From NCBI GenBank assembly GCA_023230065.1, contig JALNYB010000019.1, forward strand, positions 1 to 18,669: DNA of 18,669 nucleotides, written 5' to 3'. Made by a program: the position numbers and the translations under genes. Numbering within the stretch: the stretch's first letter is position 1; each line of letters begins with the position of its first letter. The stretch is from Candidatus Methanomethylophilaceae archaeon. Its GTDB lineage: Archaea; Thermoplasmatota; Thermoplasmata; Methanomassiliicoccales; Methanomethylophilaceae. Below the pieces are notes generated by a model, which saw nothing but the letters and a program-made list of their open reading frames with translations, searched no databases and was not told where the DNA came from. Below are positions 5,818 to 12,297 of this stretch, piece after piece.

Positions 5818-6405
5818 TTATAGAACGGGAAGCACGTCCTTTTCGGTTTCTAGGAAAATCCAGTTTCCGATAGCCTGGTATAGGAATATTATTCCGCTTA
5901 CGAGTAATGCGATACCTGCGATCAGTATTGATGTGTCTCCGTTGAATAGAGATAATACCAAAAATGCAATGGCCATCAAAAGTGATGATATTCCAGATAG
6001 AATGTTATATGTCGCGAACAATATGATTGTGGCAACAAGGGTTCCGATACCAATCATGACATTGATGAGGAAGAATCCATCGAATCCATACCAAGCGGAG
6101 AGTCCGAATATGAATATTGAGACGCCCCACATTCCAATAAGCATTCCTTCTGTTATCATGTCATTCTTGCCTGCGTAATATGCCATAGCTATGAGGAGTG
6201 CACCCGCAACTATTTTGAAGATTGTATATTCGGTACCAGTTGCATCGAACATATTCATAGAATTATTCATATAATTCAGACCTACGATTATAAGGGTCAT
6301 ACTGAAGAAGAATAGACACATAACTGAAATGAAATCAATATTGTTGCTTAATTCATAATCTTCATAAGATTCATAAGTATCGTCTGAGCTATCATCGTTG
6401 TCCAT
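5818..6405 (-). CDS. Six-helix membrane protein, possibly AceTr/YaaH-related
   Basis: A 195-residue protein with a very acidic N-terminal tail (about residues 1-22, rich in D, E, S and Y) and about six hydrophobic helices. Its layout resembles the GPR1/FUN34/YaaH acetate-succinate transporter family by eye: FKIVAGALLIAMAYYAGKND in the position of the IFAGLLEYKKGNT segment, then GIGTLVATI, then GIALLVSGIIFLYQAIGNWI and a closing LPVL like the family's LPIG. The family's N-terminal NPAPLGL motif is not evident, so this is a tentative, divergent match. Transcribed alone from a TATA box about 26 bp upstream, apparently leaderless, and divergent from rpl1. Confidence 0.6.
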   Translation of the reverse strand: MDNDDSSDDTYESYEDYELSNNIDFISVMCLFFFSMTLIIVGLNYMNNSMNMFDATGTEYTIFKIVAGALLIAMAYYAGKNDMITEGMLIGMWGVSIFIFGLSAWYGFDGFFLINVMIGIGTLVATIILFATYNILSGISSLLMAIAFLVLSLFNGDTSILIAGIALLVSGIIFLYQAIGNWIFLETEKDVLPVL

Positions 6406-6424
6406 GACTTGGTATCGAGGTCAT

Positions 6425-6437
6425 GTATATTTATGAA
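6425..6437 (-). promoter_or_regulatory. TATA box of the six-helix membrane protein gene
   Basis: The A/T element TTCATAAATATAC on the minus strand is centred at 6431, exactly 26 bp from the ATG at 6405. No ribosome binding site precedes the start codon, so a leaderless transcript is likely. Confidence 0.5.
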
Positions 6438-6483
6438 TTCGTTGTTCGTTGTTTTCATAGTATAGATATTTTCGAATTACTGT

Positions 6484-6500
6484 ACCAAACCTTTTATATA
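6484..6500 (+). promoter_or_regulatory. Strong BRE/TATA promoter of the rpl1-rpl10-rpl12 operon
   Basis: BRE-like ACCAAACC is followed by TTTTATATA at 6492-6500. A start about 25 bp downstream falls near 6520-6524, which puts the leader hairpin at 6523-6558 at the very 5' end of the mRNA. Confidence 0.65.
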
Positions 6501-6522
6501 TGTTATAGTTTAGCAGTGACTG

Positions 6523-6558
6523 CTTGTAGAAGAGCCTCCGGGCTCGTGTTACTACAAG
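6523..6558 (+). promoter_or_regulatory. Leader hairpin, candidate L1 autoregulatory binding site
   Basis: CTTGTAG 6523-6529 pairs perfectly with CTACAAG 6552-6558. Inside, GAGCC 6532-6536 pairs with GGCTC 6541-6545 around a TCCG (UNCG-type) tetraloop. The two stems are joined by an asymmetric internal loop of 2 nt (AA) on the 5' side and 6 nt (GTGTTA) on the 3' side, the architecture of archaeal L1 mRNA sites. The 3' arm overlaps the first bases of the AAGGAGG ribosome binding site. Confidence 0.6.
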
Positions 6559-6569
6559 GAGGAATTGTA

Positions 6570-7208
6570 TTGGCAGAAAAACCAACCGTAATGGCTGTGC
6601 AGAAAGCACTCGAGAGTGCGAAGAAGCGCAATTTTACTGAAACGGTTGAGTTGGCTATCAATCTCAAAGATATTGACCTTTCAATACCAAAGAACCGTAT
6701 CCAGGAAGATGTAATCCTCCCGGCCGGTCGCGGTAAGAAAATCAAGATCTGTGTTATTGGTGGTGGCGAACTAGCCCTTAAAGCCAAAGACGTTGCAGAT
6801 CTCGTGATCACACCCGAAGAATTGGGTGCGCTCGCTGAGAACAAAAAACAGGCTAAAAAGATCGCAAACAGCACAACATACTTTATCGCTGAAGCACCGC
6901 TTATGGCGGTAGTCGGTAAAAGATTGGGTACTGTTTTAGGTCCACGCGGAAAAATGCCTAAGCCCATACCGCCGGGAGTAGATCCCGCAAATATGGTCGA
7001 GAGCCTCCGTAAGTCTGTGACCGTCAGAACGAAAGACAGGAAAACTTTCCACGTACCCGTTGGATCAGTTGATATGTCTGCAGATGATATCGCTGAAAAT
7101 GTCGAGATCATCCTGAAGCGTGTTGCACTCCGCCTTGAAAAAGGTAAGATGAACATTGCTTCTGCATACGTAAAGACATCAATGGGTCCATCAGAGAGGA
7201 TATTGTAA
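6570..7208 (+). CDS. rpl1: Large subunit ribosomal protein L1
   Basis: A 212-residue two-domain protein forming the mobile L1 stalk near the ribosomal E site; archaeal L1 also represses its own operon by binding a leader hairpin. The family signature GKRLGTVLGPRGKMPKP is present, with ILPAGRGKK in domain I and SVGSVDMS-like VGSVDMSADDI near the end. The start is a TTG at 6570, supported by AAGGAGG (6556-6562) 7 nt upstream and by the normal MAEKPTV opening; the frame stays open to 6423 but that extension crosses the promoter. First gene of the stalk operon, 11 bp from rpl10. The TTG start on a ribosomal protein gene is unusual and may tune synthesis. Confidence 0.97.
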   Translation: MAEKPTVMAVQKALESAKKRNFTETVELAINLKDIDLSIPKNRIQEDVILPAGRGKKIKICVIGGGELALKAKDVADLVITPEELGALAENKKQAKKIANSTTYFIAEAPLMAVVGKRLGTVLGPRGKMPKPIPPGVDPANMVESLRKSVTVRTKDRKTFHVPVGSVDMSADDIAENVEIILKRVALRLEKGKMNIASAYVKTSMGPSERIL

Positions 7209-7219
7209 GGAGGTCTAAG

Positions 7220-8227
7220 ATGGTACACGTCGCAGCTTGGAAGAAGGATCTGGTAAGCGAAATTGTCCAGGACATGATGGAAAACCCAGTTGTCGCAATC
7301 GTCGACATGCATGGAATTCCAGGACAGCAGATTCAGTCCATGAGAGCCGGTCTTCGTGCACATGCTCAATTGAAAATGACCAAGAACAATCTTATGCTCT
7401 TGGCTCTTGACGAGGCGGCAAAGCAGAAGCCAGGTATCGAAAAACTGAAAGAAGCTGTTCACGGTCAGTGTGCAATTGTTACAACGGATATTGATCCGTT
7501 CAAGCTTTACAAAAAACTTGAGGCAACAATGACACCTGCTCCTGCTAAACCAGGAGACATCGCCCCAATGGACATTATTGTCTACAAGGGACCGACACCG
7601 TTTGGACCAGGACCGATTATCGGTGAACTTCAGAAATTAGGCCTTCCTGCATTTATTGATGCAGGAAAAATAGCAATCAAGAAGGATACACCATTGGTGA
7701 AGGCTGGAGAACCCATCCCCGCTAATGTTGCAGCAATGCTTCCAAAACTTGATATCTTACCCATGATCGTCGGAATGGACCTTAGGGTCGCTTTCGAAGA
7801 CGGAGTAGCATATGGTCCGGAAACATTGAACATTCCAGAAGGTTACTATTCATCAATGTTCGCTACGGCTGCAAGTAATGCATTCGCATTGGCAGTTTCG
7901 GTTGCATATCCCACAAAGGAAACAATCAGAACTCTCGTTACGAAGGCATTCAGGGAGACAATGGCTCTCTCAATATCAGCCGCGATACCAACCAGAGAGA
8001 ATATTGAAATACTTCTTGCAAAGGCAGACAGTCAAATGCTTGCCGTAGCTTCTGCATCCGGATACACAAACGAAAACATAGCCGCTAGGCTTAGCTTGGC
8101 GGCAAAAGTGGCAGTGGCCGCACCCGCAGCAGGAACATCCGCGCCCGCGGAGCAAAAAGTTGAACAAGAAGTCGAACAGGTCAGCGAAGAAGACGCAGCA
8201 GCTGGCTTGAGCGCATTATTCGGCTAA
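7220..8227 (+). CDS. rpl10: Large subunit ribosomal protein L10 (acidic P0)
   Basis: A 335-residue archaeal P0 that anchors L12 dimers to the GTPase-associated centre. The N-terminal rRNA-binding domain starts AAWKKDLVSEIVQDM and includes VDMHGIPGQQIQSMR and the KMTKNNLMLLAL strand. The archaeal insertion domain lies in the middle (about 110-200, with PAPAKPGDIAPMDI and GPTPFGPGPII). The helical spine that recruits L12 follows from about 215, then an Ala/Glu-rich hinge and the C-terminal peptide SEEDAAAGLSALFG. That last 14-residue tail is identical to the L12 tail and in archaea recruits translational GTPases. GGAGG 7209-7213 is 6 nt before the ATG, giving tight coupling to rpl1. Confidence 0.97.
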   Translation: MVHVAAWKKDLVSEIVQDMMENPVVAIVDMHGIPGQQIQSMRAGLRAHAQLKMTKNNLMLLALDEAAKQKPGIEKLKEAVHGQCAIVTTDIDPFKLYKKLEATMTPAPAKPGDIAPMDIIVYKGPTPFGPGPIIGELQKLGLPAFIDAGKIAIKKDTPLVKAGEPIPANVAAMLPKLDILPMIVGMDLRVAFEDGVAYGPETLNIPEGYYSSMFATAASNAFALAVSVAYPTKETIRTLVTKAFRETMALSISAAIPTRENIEILLAKADSQMLAVASASGYTNENIAARLSLAAKVAVAAPAAGTSAPAEQKVEQEVEQVSEEDAAAGLSALFG

Positions 8228-8242
8228 AAGGAGTTGAATTAA

Positions 8243-8551
8243 ATGGAGTATATTTACAGTGCAATGGTGCTTTACTCTGCTGGCAAAGAAATCACTGAGA
8301 AAGACGTAACAGCCATTCTCACGACAGCAGGCGTAAACGTTGACGCAGCTAAAGTCAAAGCATTGATCGCATCACTCGAGGGAGTAGACATCAAAGAGGC
8401 TATCGCAAGTGCCTCTTTTGCAGCCGCACCCGCAGCAGCAGCAGCCGCACCCGCAGCAGCAGCAGCCGCACCCGCAGCAGCAGACGAACCCGAAGAGCCC
8501 GCAGTCAGTGAAGAAGACGCAGCAGCAGGTCTCAGCGCTTTGTTCGGATGA
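8243..8551 (+). CDS. rpl12: Large subunit ribosomal protein L12 (acidic P1)
   Basis: A 102-residue archaeal P1-type stalk protein: helical dimerisation and P0-binding domain (1-58, beginning MEYIYSAMVLYSAGKEITEKD), a flexible Ala/Pro hinge (about 59-83), an acidic stretch and the GTPase-recruiting tail SEEDAAAGLSALFG shared with L10. AAGGAG lies 9 nt before the ATG, 15 bp after rpl10. The hinge is encoded by three perfect 21-bp repeats. It closes the operon; the following gene has its own TATA-like region. Confidence 0.97.
   Translation: MEYIYSAMVLYSAGKEITEKDVTAILTTAGVNVDAAKVKALIASLEGVDIKEAIASASFAAAPAAAAAAPAAAAAAPAAADEPEEPAVSEEDAAAGLSALFG
8420..8482 (+). repeat. Three perfect 21-bp tandem repeats in the L12 hinge
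   Basis: The unit GCAGCCGCACCCGCAGCAGC plus A occurs three times without mismatch at 8420-8440, 8441-8461 and 8462-8482, encoding an Ala-rich seven-residue unit with one proline. Identity at synonymous positions points to recent slippage or recombination rather than old selection for the peptide. Confidence 0.9.
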
Positions 8552-8630
8552 ACAAAAAGTTGGTTAAAGACAACACAAACCTCTTACACATATCTTTATT
8601 TTACAGAGTTGATTCAAGAGAGTAATTCTT

Positions 8631-8930
8631 ATGGATTCCACACAAAAGATTACTGTCAGATTAGGATCCGATACCATGGCTGTACTGCAGTCATTTGTAG
8701 ATTCTGGAGAATATTCCAGTTTATCTGAGGTAATTTTTGCGGCCATCAGTGATTTTATCTATACAAAATGTACGCAAGAAGACATTTTGAAGATATTGGC
8801 CAATATTACAGATAAGAAGAATATCGACATGAAGGTACTTATGAAAAATGTGGAACATACAGAAATGGATGAGGCGGTTCGTAAGGCAGTTTGCGAATAC
8901 ATCCGTACGAGGATGAATTCGGAGGAATGA
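8631..8930 (+). CDS. Ribbon-helix-helix protein preceding the FtsZ-like gene
   Basis: A 99-residue protein. Residues 6-44 (KITVRLGSDTMAVLQSFVDSGEYSSLSEVIFAAISDFI) form a standard ribbon-helix-helix unit: a DNA-contacting strand KITVRL, helix A, the SGEYSSLSE turn and helix B. This resembles CopG-like archaeal regulators, including the pattern of haloarchaeal CdrS. A C-terminal extension of about 50 residues, helical and charged, is unassigned and makes it longer than a minimal RHH protein. Its TGA ends one base before the TTG of the FtsZ-family gene, so they are surely one transcript. I infer a regulator acting on cell division or cytoskeletal genes, perhaps autoregulatory; no operator could be identified. 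A TATA-like TATCTTTATTTTAC lies upstream near 8591-8604. Confidence 0.75.
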   Translation: MDSTQKITVRLGSDTMAVLQSFVDSGEYSSLSEVIFAAISDFIYTKCTQEDILKILANITDKKNIDMKVLMKNVEHTEMDEAVRKAVCEYIRTRMNSEE

Positions 8931-8931
8931 T

Positions 8932-9771
8932 TTGTCGGGCAGTACCGTTGTTATAGGTTGTGGTGGCGGCGGTTGCAACACAGTTTTTCGTTTGAAGAAT
9001 TCGAAATTACCAATTGTTACTATAAATACGGGAAACAACGAATCGAAAGTCACAATTTCGATGGCCGATAAAAGTGTTAATGGTTGCAGAGGAGATCCAG
9101 ATCTTGCATGGGCATTGGCATCTGATTATGCTGACAATATCAGGGAGCAGATCGAAGGATATTCTAATGTCATCGTTACCGCAGGTCTCGGAGGTGGTAC
9201 GGGCGCAGGAGTAATACCGATCATTGCAGAGTGTGCAAAGGAATCAAAGGCAAGATTCATTTCAGTGGTCAGTATTCCTATGGCTTCAGAGAAGGAAAGG
9301 AGTTCAACTGCACGGACTCAGATGAGAGAGATAATCCAGCTATCGGAGCGTACAATCATATTCGATATGGATAAGGTCTTCAACGAAGGGGGAGATATGA
9401 TATTCAACAGGCTTCTTCTCGCAACAGATAGACTGATAAGTCAAGCTATAGAGAGGCTTGCAGAAATGTTGGAAGGGCCATTCTTCAGTATGTTTAGTGA
9501 AAGAGTGTATACAGTGGCTTATGCATCATCTTTGGACCCTGTATGTTCTGTTCAAGCAGCATTATCATCGTATTTCTTCGATACAGATCCAAATTATGGG
9601 AAGATTATAGTAAATACTGATTCAAAATTCACTAATATCGATAAGGTTGACATATCTGAAGCATTATGCAATAAAACAGGGATATTACCTGAGGTCATTG
9701 TAGGAAAAGTGCAGGATAGTTACGGAATGATGTTGTTCTTTCCTATATCATACACTTCTCTGTTGTCATGA
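8932..9771 (+). CDS. Divergent FtsZ/tubulin-superfamily GTPase, short form
   Basis: A 279-residue FtsZ-superfamily protein, clearly shorter than ordinary FtsZ (roughly 350-400). The GTP-binding half is intact: T1 GGGGCN (11-16), T3-like INTGNN (31-36) and tubulin signature GLGGGTGAG (85-93), followed by SVVSIPMASEKERS in the T5 position. The C-terminal half is recognisable from YGKIIVNTD through ISEAL to PEVIVGKVQD, matching FtsZ's GVLINITG...NIIFGAVID strands. The segment equivalent to the catalytic T7 loop NLDFAD reads about FSMFSE (185-190), losing Asn and the first Asp. No N-terminal tail or C-terminal SepF/FtsA-binding peptide is present. TTG start with GGAGG 6 nt upstream. Probably not the main division FtsZ. 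Confidence 0.85.
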   Translation: MSGSTVVIGCGGGGCNTVFRLKNSKLPIVTINTGNNESKVTISMADKSVNGCRGDPDLAWALASDYADNIREQIEGYSNVIVTAGLGGGTGAGVIPIIAECAKESKARFISVVSIPMASEKERSSTARTQMREIIQLSERTIIFDMDKVFNEGGDMIFNRLLLATDRLISQAIERLAEMLEGPFFSMFSERVYTVAYASSLDPVCSVQAALSSYFFDTDPNYGKIIVNTDSKFTNIDKVDISEALCNKTGILPEVIVGKVQDSYGMMLFFPISYTSLLS

Positions 9772-9776
9772 TTAAC

Positions 9777-9791
9777 AAAAGGTTTTAACAG
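9777..9791 (+). promoter_or_regulatory. Possible promoter for the membrane protein-glycosyltransferase pair
   Basis: AAAAGGTTTTAACAG resembles a BRE plus TATA box and would start a transcript near 9812. Immediately after, ATCAC 9817-9821 and GTGAT 9825-9829 form a small hairpin ahead of the start codon at 9849. Confidence 0.35.
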
Positions 9792-9848
9792 ATAGCGGTG
9801 CTCTTAGACTCATTAGATCACTTTGTGATATTCTTAAGAGGATGACTG

Positions 9849-10439
9849 ATGTTCAATATAGGAGACTGGATCTATGGTTTGTTCGGTGCTAACGGTGAAT
9901 GGGGGATATTATTGTGTATATTCTTGATATTCTTACTTGATGCGTTGGTAGTCCCTACGCTTCCTGAGTTGTTCTTTGTAATTTGTTTTATGTATAAACC
10001 GACAATGCTATTCGGAACAGAACTTATCTGTGTTGCTGCATTGGCAGAAATAATCGGAATTTTAGTATTGTATTCTGTGGTGACCCTTATCAAGATCCCG
10101 AATAAGATAGAGAAATTGGTCGATAAATACATTGGATTCCTAGTGTTAGGGGATGAACGGCTTCTTCTGTTGAATCGTGTAGCGCCAATGATTCCGTTTG
10201 CAGGAGCTTTTATAAAGATCGCAAATTGGAGACTCGGTATATCTCTGATGTACATAGTCGTAGGATGTTTTGTGAAATTCGGCATTATTATGTTGATGAG
10301 TGATTTCTTCTATAGTTATTTCAGTGGACCAGAAGCTCAGACGATCACGTTGATATTCATATTCGCGATAATAGGTATAAGTTTCATATTGTCATATGTG
10401 ATGAAAAAAAGAAAAGGTCTTTCGGATGAAGATAGTTGA
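9849..10439 (+). CDS. Multi-helix membrane protein, VTT/DedA-like
   Basis: A 196-residue membrane protein with about five hydrophobic segments. By eye it follows the plan of VTT/DedA proteins: an early LVVPTLPELFFVIC resembling the PxLPGE re-entrant segment, a middle helix with a charged loop, then ERLLLLNRVAPMIPFAGAFIKI in the place of the hGRFxPxhRxxxPhxAG motif, and two closing helices before a basic tail (KKRKG). The key arginine pair of DedA is only partly retained (one Arg before P-x-I-P), so assignment is tentative; the superfamily includes lipid scramblases and transporters. ATG 9849 follows GAGG by several bases. Its end overlaps the glycosyltransferase gene by 14 bp, so the two are coupled and may act on the same lipid or glycan. 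Confidence 0.6.
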   Translation: MFNIGDWIYGLFGANGEWGILLCIFLIFLLDALVVPTLPELFFVICFMYKPTMLFGTELICVAALAEIIGILVLYSVVTLIKIPNKIEKLVDKYIGFLVLGDERLLLLNRVAPMIPFAGAFIKIANWRLGISLMYIVVGCFVKFGIIMLMSDFFYSYFSGPEAQTITLIFIFAIIGISFILSYVMKKRKGLSDEDS

Positions 10440-11532
10440 TGTGAATCCATTTTTCTATCCTTTTAGAGGAGGGATAGAGCACAGAATGCATGATACCAGT
10501 CGTTTACTGGTTGAGAAAGGTCATGATGTTACGATCATCACTGGAAGACTTCCTGATACTCAGAAAGAAGAAAAGACACCGGAAGGCTATAGGATCATAC
10601 GTTTGGAATCTAAATTGATAAATATCTATAATCCTCCTTTTATTTCTTCAAAGGGTGTTTACGAGGCAATAGAGTCATTGGATCCAGACATAGTGAATTA
10701 TAATTACAGATGGGCGCCGAGTTATAACAAAGACCTTAAAAGATATGATGGAAAAAAAGTTTTTACGTATCATAATATGTGGGGCGAGGGTATCGGCGTT
10801 CAGGCAACTGTGTCTGAATTAAATGATAATAAATTTGCAAAATGTCTTGACACATTTGATCATGTTATCGCAGTAAGCGATTATGTTAGAAAAGATCTGA
10901 TAAGGCGCGGTTATTCTCCCGAGTATGTTACATCCATACCTACAGGATTATCTGAATATCCTGAGGTCGGAGAAGGACAGGGGGATTTTATCCTTTCATT
11001 GGGAAGGCTTGTAAGGACAAAGGGTCTGGATTATCTTGTGGAATCTATGAAGGATGTCGATTATAAATTAATCATATGTGGTAAAGGTCCTGATTCAGAT
11101 CGTCTGTCCAAAAAGATATCTAAATTGGGACTCGAAGACAGGATAGAAATGAAAGGATATGTTACAGATGAGGAAAAGAATTATTTGATGGGTTCGTGCA
11201 AGTTCTTTGTTATGCCTTCTCTGTTTGAATCATTGGGCCTTGCAGCCATAGAATTGATGTCCTATGGAAGGCCGATAATCTGTACGAATGTAAATGGGCT
11301 CCCCGAGACGGTGAAGGATGGTGGGGTCACTGTTCCGCCTAAGGATTCGAAGGCACTTTCAAATGCTATCAATGATCTTCTTACAAACGAATCAAAACGT
11401 GAAGAATTGAGAAAGAATGCATTAGTTCAAGTTCAGAACTACAAATGGGAGGGATTGATCTCTAAGATAGAGGGCGTTTACCAGAAGGTTCTATCTGGAG
11501 AATATTCCAAAGAGAATGCGCATAGTAAATGA
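10426..11532 (+). CDS. GT4-family glycosyltransferase
   Basis: A 368-residue retaining GT-B glycosyltransferase. The N-terminal acceptor domain opens with IVDVNPFFYPFRGGIEHRM, including the GG loop near the donor diphosphate; the C-terminal donor domain has FILSLGRLVRTKGLDYLVES, LIICGKGPDSDRL, KGYVTDEEKNYLM and the nucleotide-sugar motif with EX7E residues Glu268 and Glu276 (FESLGLAAIE). No membrane helix, so it is probably cytosolic or peripheral. It overlaps the VTT/DedA-like gene by 14 bp. Its stop abuts the convergent trmJ stop with no intervening base. Donor and acceptor cannot be read from sequence; an archaeal lipid or N-glycan precursor is a reasonable inference. Confidence 0.92.
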   Translation: MKIVDVNPFFYPFRGGIEHRMHDTSRLLVEKGHDVTIITGRLPDTQKEEKTPEGYRIIRLESKLINIYNPPFISSKGVYEAIESLDPDIVNYNYRWAPSYNKDLKRYDGKKVFTYHNMWGEGIGVQATVSELNDNKFAKCLDTFDHVIAVSDYVRKDLIRRGYSPEYVTSIPTGLSEYPEVGEGQGDFILSLGRLVRTKGLDYLVESMKDVDYKLIICGKGPDSDRLSKKISKLGLEDRIEMKGYVTDEEKNYLMGSCKFFVMPSLFESLGLAAIELMSYGRPIICTNVNGLPETVKDGGVTVPPKDSKALSNAINDLLTNESKREELRKNALVQVQNYKWEGLISKIEGVYQKVLSGEYSKENAHSK

Positions 11533-12246
11533 TTATCTGTAGTTTTTGCCGTTGTTGATGATCTTCGCAGCATCTCCGAATATTCCCATTATGGTGTTAT
11601 ATTCGTATTTGGTAGGTATTGAGCGCCCCATCATTCTTCTGAACATCACCGCAGTACCTTCCTTTCTTGGTTCTGAATAATCTACGGCATCCAGAAGGTC
11701 CATAAAGAATTCGAACATGAGTTCTTTTTCTCTGTGATCTGCGGGTTCTGCCCGTCTGTCAACAGAATGGGCTTGGAATATCTCGTACAAAACAAGTGTT
11801 GCAGCGTGTGAAAGGTTCAATATTGGATATTGTTCGCTTGTTGGAACGTTGATTAGTATGTCGCATTTGTTGAGTTCTTCCTGAAGAAGTCCTATATCTT
11901 CACGACCAAGCAACAGTGCGATCCTTTGCTCATATCCACGTATATTCTGAGCGAATTCTCTGGCTGGTACTGGTACGCGAGCATAATTCTTGTCACCTTT
12001 TGTAACTATTCCGCTTGTACCTACTACCAGGAAGCAATCTGTCAATGCATCATCTATACAAGTTACTGTGACTGCATTGTCAAGTATGTCGGAACCGTGT
12101 TTTGCTCTGCGATATGCATCGTCTCCTATTTCGCACGGGTTCACAAGATATAGCTCTCTGACGTCAAAATTAGCCATTGATCTACATACTGCGCCGATGT
12201 TTCCTTCGAATTTGGGGCCCACCAAAATAACACGTATCTCTGGCAT
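11533..12246 (-). CDS. trmJ: tRNA ribose-2'-O-methyltransferase TrmJ (SPOUT family)
   Basis: A 237-residue SPOUT-class methyltransferase with the alpha/beta trefoil-knot motifs in order: motif 1 ILVGPKFEGNIGAVCRSMANF (7-27, catalytic Asn16 and Arg22), motif 2 LLLGREDIGL (111-120) and motif 3 PILNLSHAATLVLYE (141-155), which builds the SAM-binding knot. The extended C-terminal region with a helix-rich dimerisation tail (RRMMGRSIPTKYEYNTIMG) is TrmJ-like rather than TrmH-like. The family methylates nucleotide 32 of tRNA; archaeal members studied act on cytidine 32. The ATG at 12246 lies 26 bp from the centre of a TATA element shared with the divergent gene, indicating a leaderless mRNA. Confidence 0.9.
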   Translation of the reverse strand: MPEIRVILVGPKFEGNIGAVCRSMANFDVRELYLVNPCEIGDDAYRRAKHGSDILDNAVTVTCIDDALTDCFLVVGTSGIVTKGDKNYARVPVPAREFAQNIRGYEQRIALLLGREDIGLLQEELNKCDILINVPTSEQYPILNLSHAATLVLYEIFQAHSVDRRAEPADHREKELMFEFFMDLLDAVDYSEPRKEGTAVMFRRMMGRSIPTKYEYNTIMGIFGDAAKIINNGKNYR

Positions 12247-12262
12247 TATTTCGCATTAGAAC

Positions 12263-12279
12263 ATAAATCTATATCAATT
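12263..12279. promoter_or_regulatory. Shared TATA element of a divergent leaderless promoter
   Basis: The spacer between the trmJ ATG (12246) and the GTG at 12298 is just 51 bp. Its centre, 12272, falls within CTATATC (12269-12275), which reads GATATAG on the other strand. The element is therefore 26 bp from both start codons, the expected distance for leaderless transcription in each direction. Confidence 0.6.
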
Positions 12280-12297
12280 GTACTCTTACCTTGTAAT

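Noticed and set aside
6423..6569. N-terminal extension of rpl1 upstream of the TTG
   Set aside because: It crosses the TATA box and leader hairpin, and the normal L1 start with AAGGAGG lies at 6570.
6503..7462. Long minus-strand open frame of 319 codons opposite rpl1 and rpl10
   Set aside because: It is antisense to two unmistakable ribosomal protein genes, has low-complexity Ser/Leu-rich composition and matches no family; it is a shadow frame.
8420..8482. Tandem repeats considered as a CRISPR array
   Set aside because: The 21-bp units are directly adjacent with no spacers and lie in frame inside rpl12.
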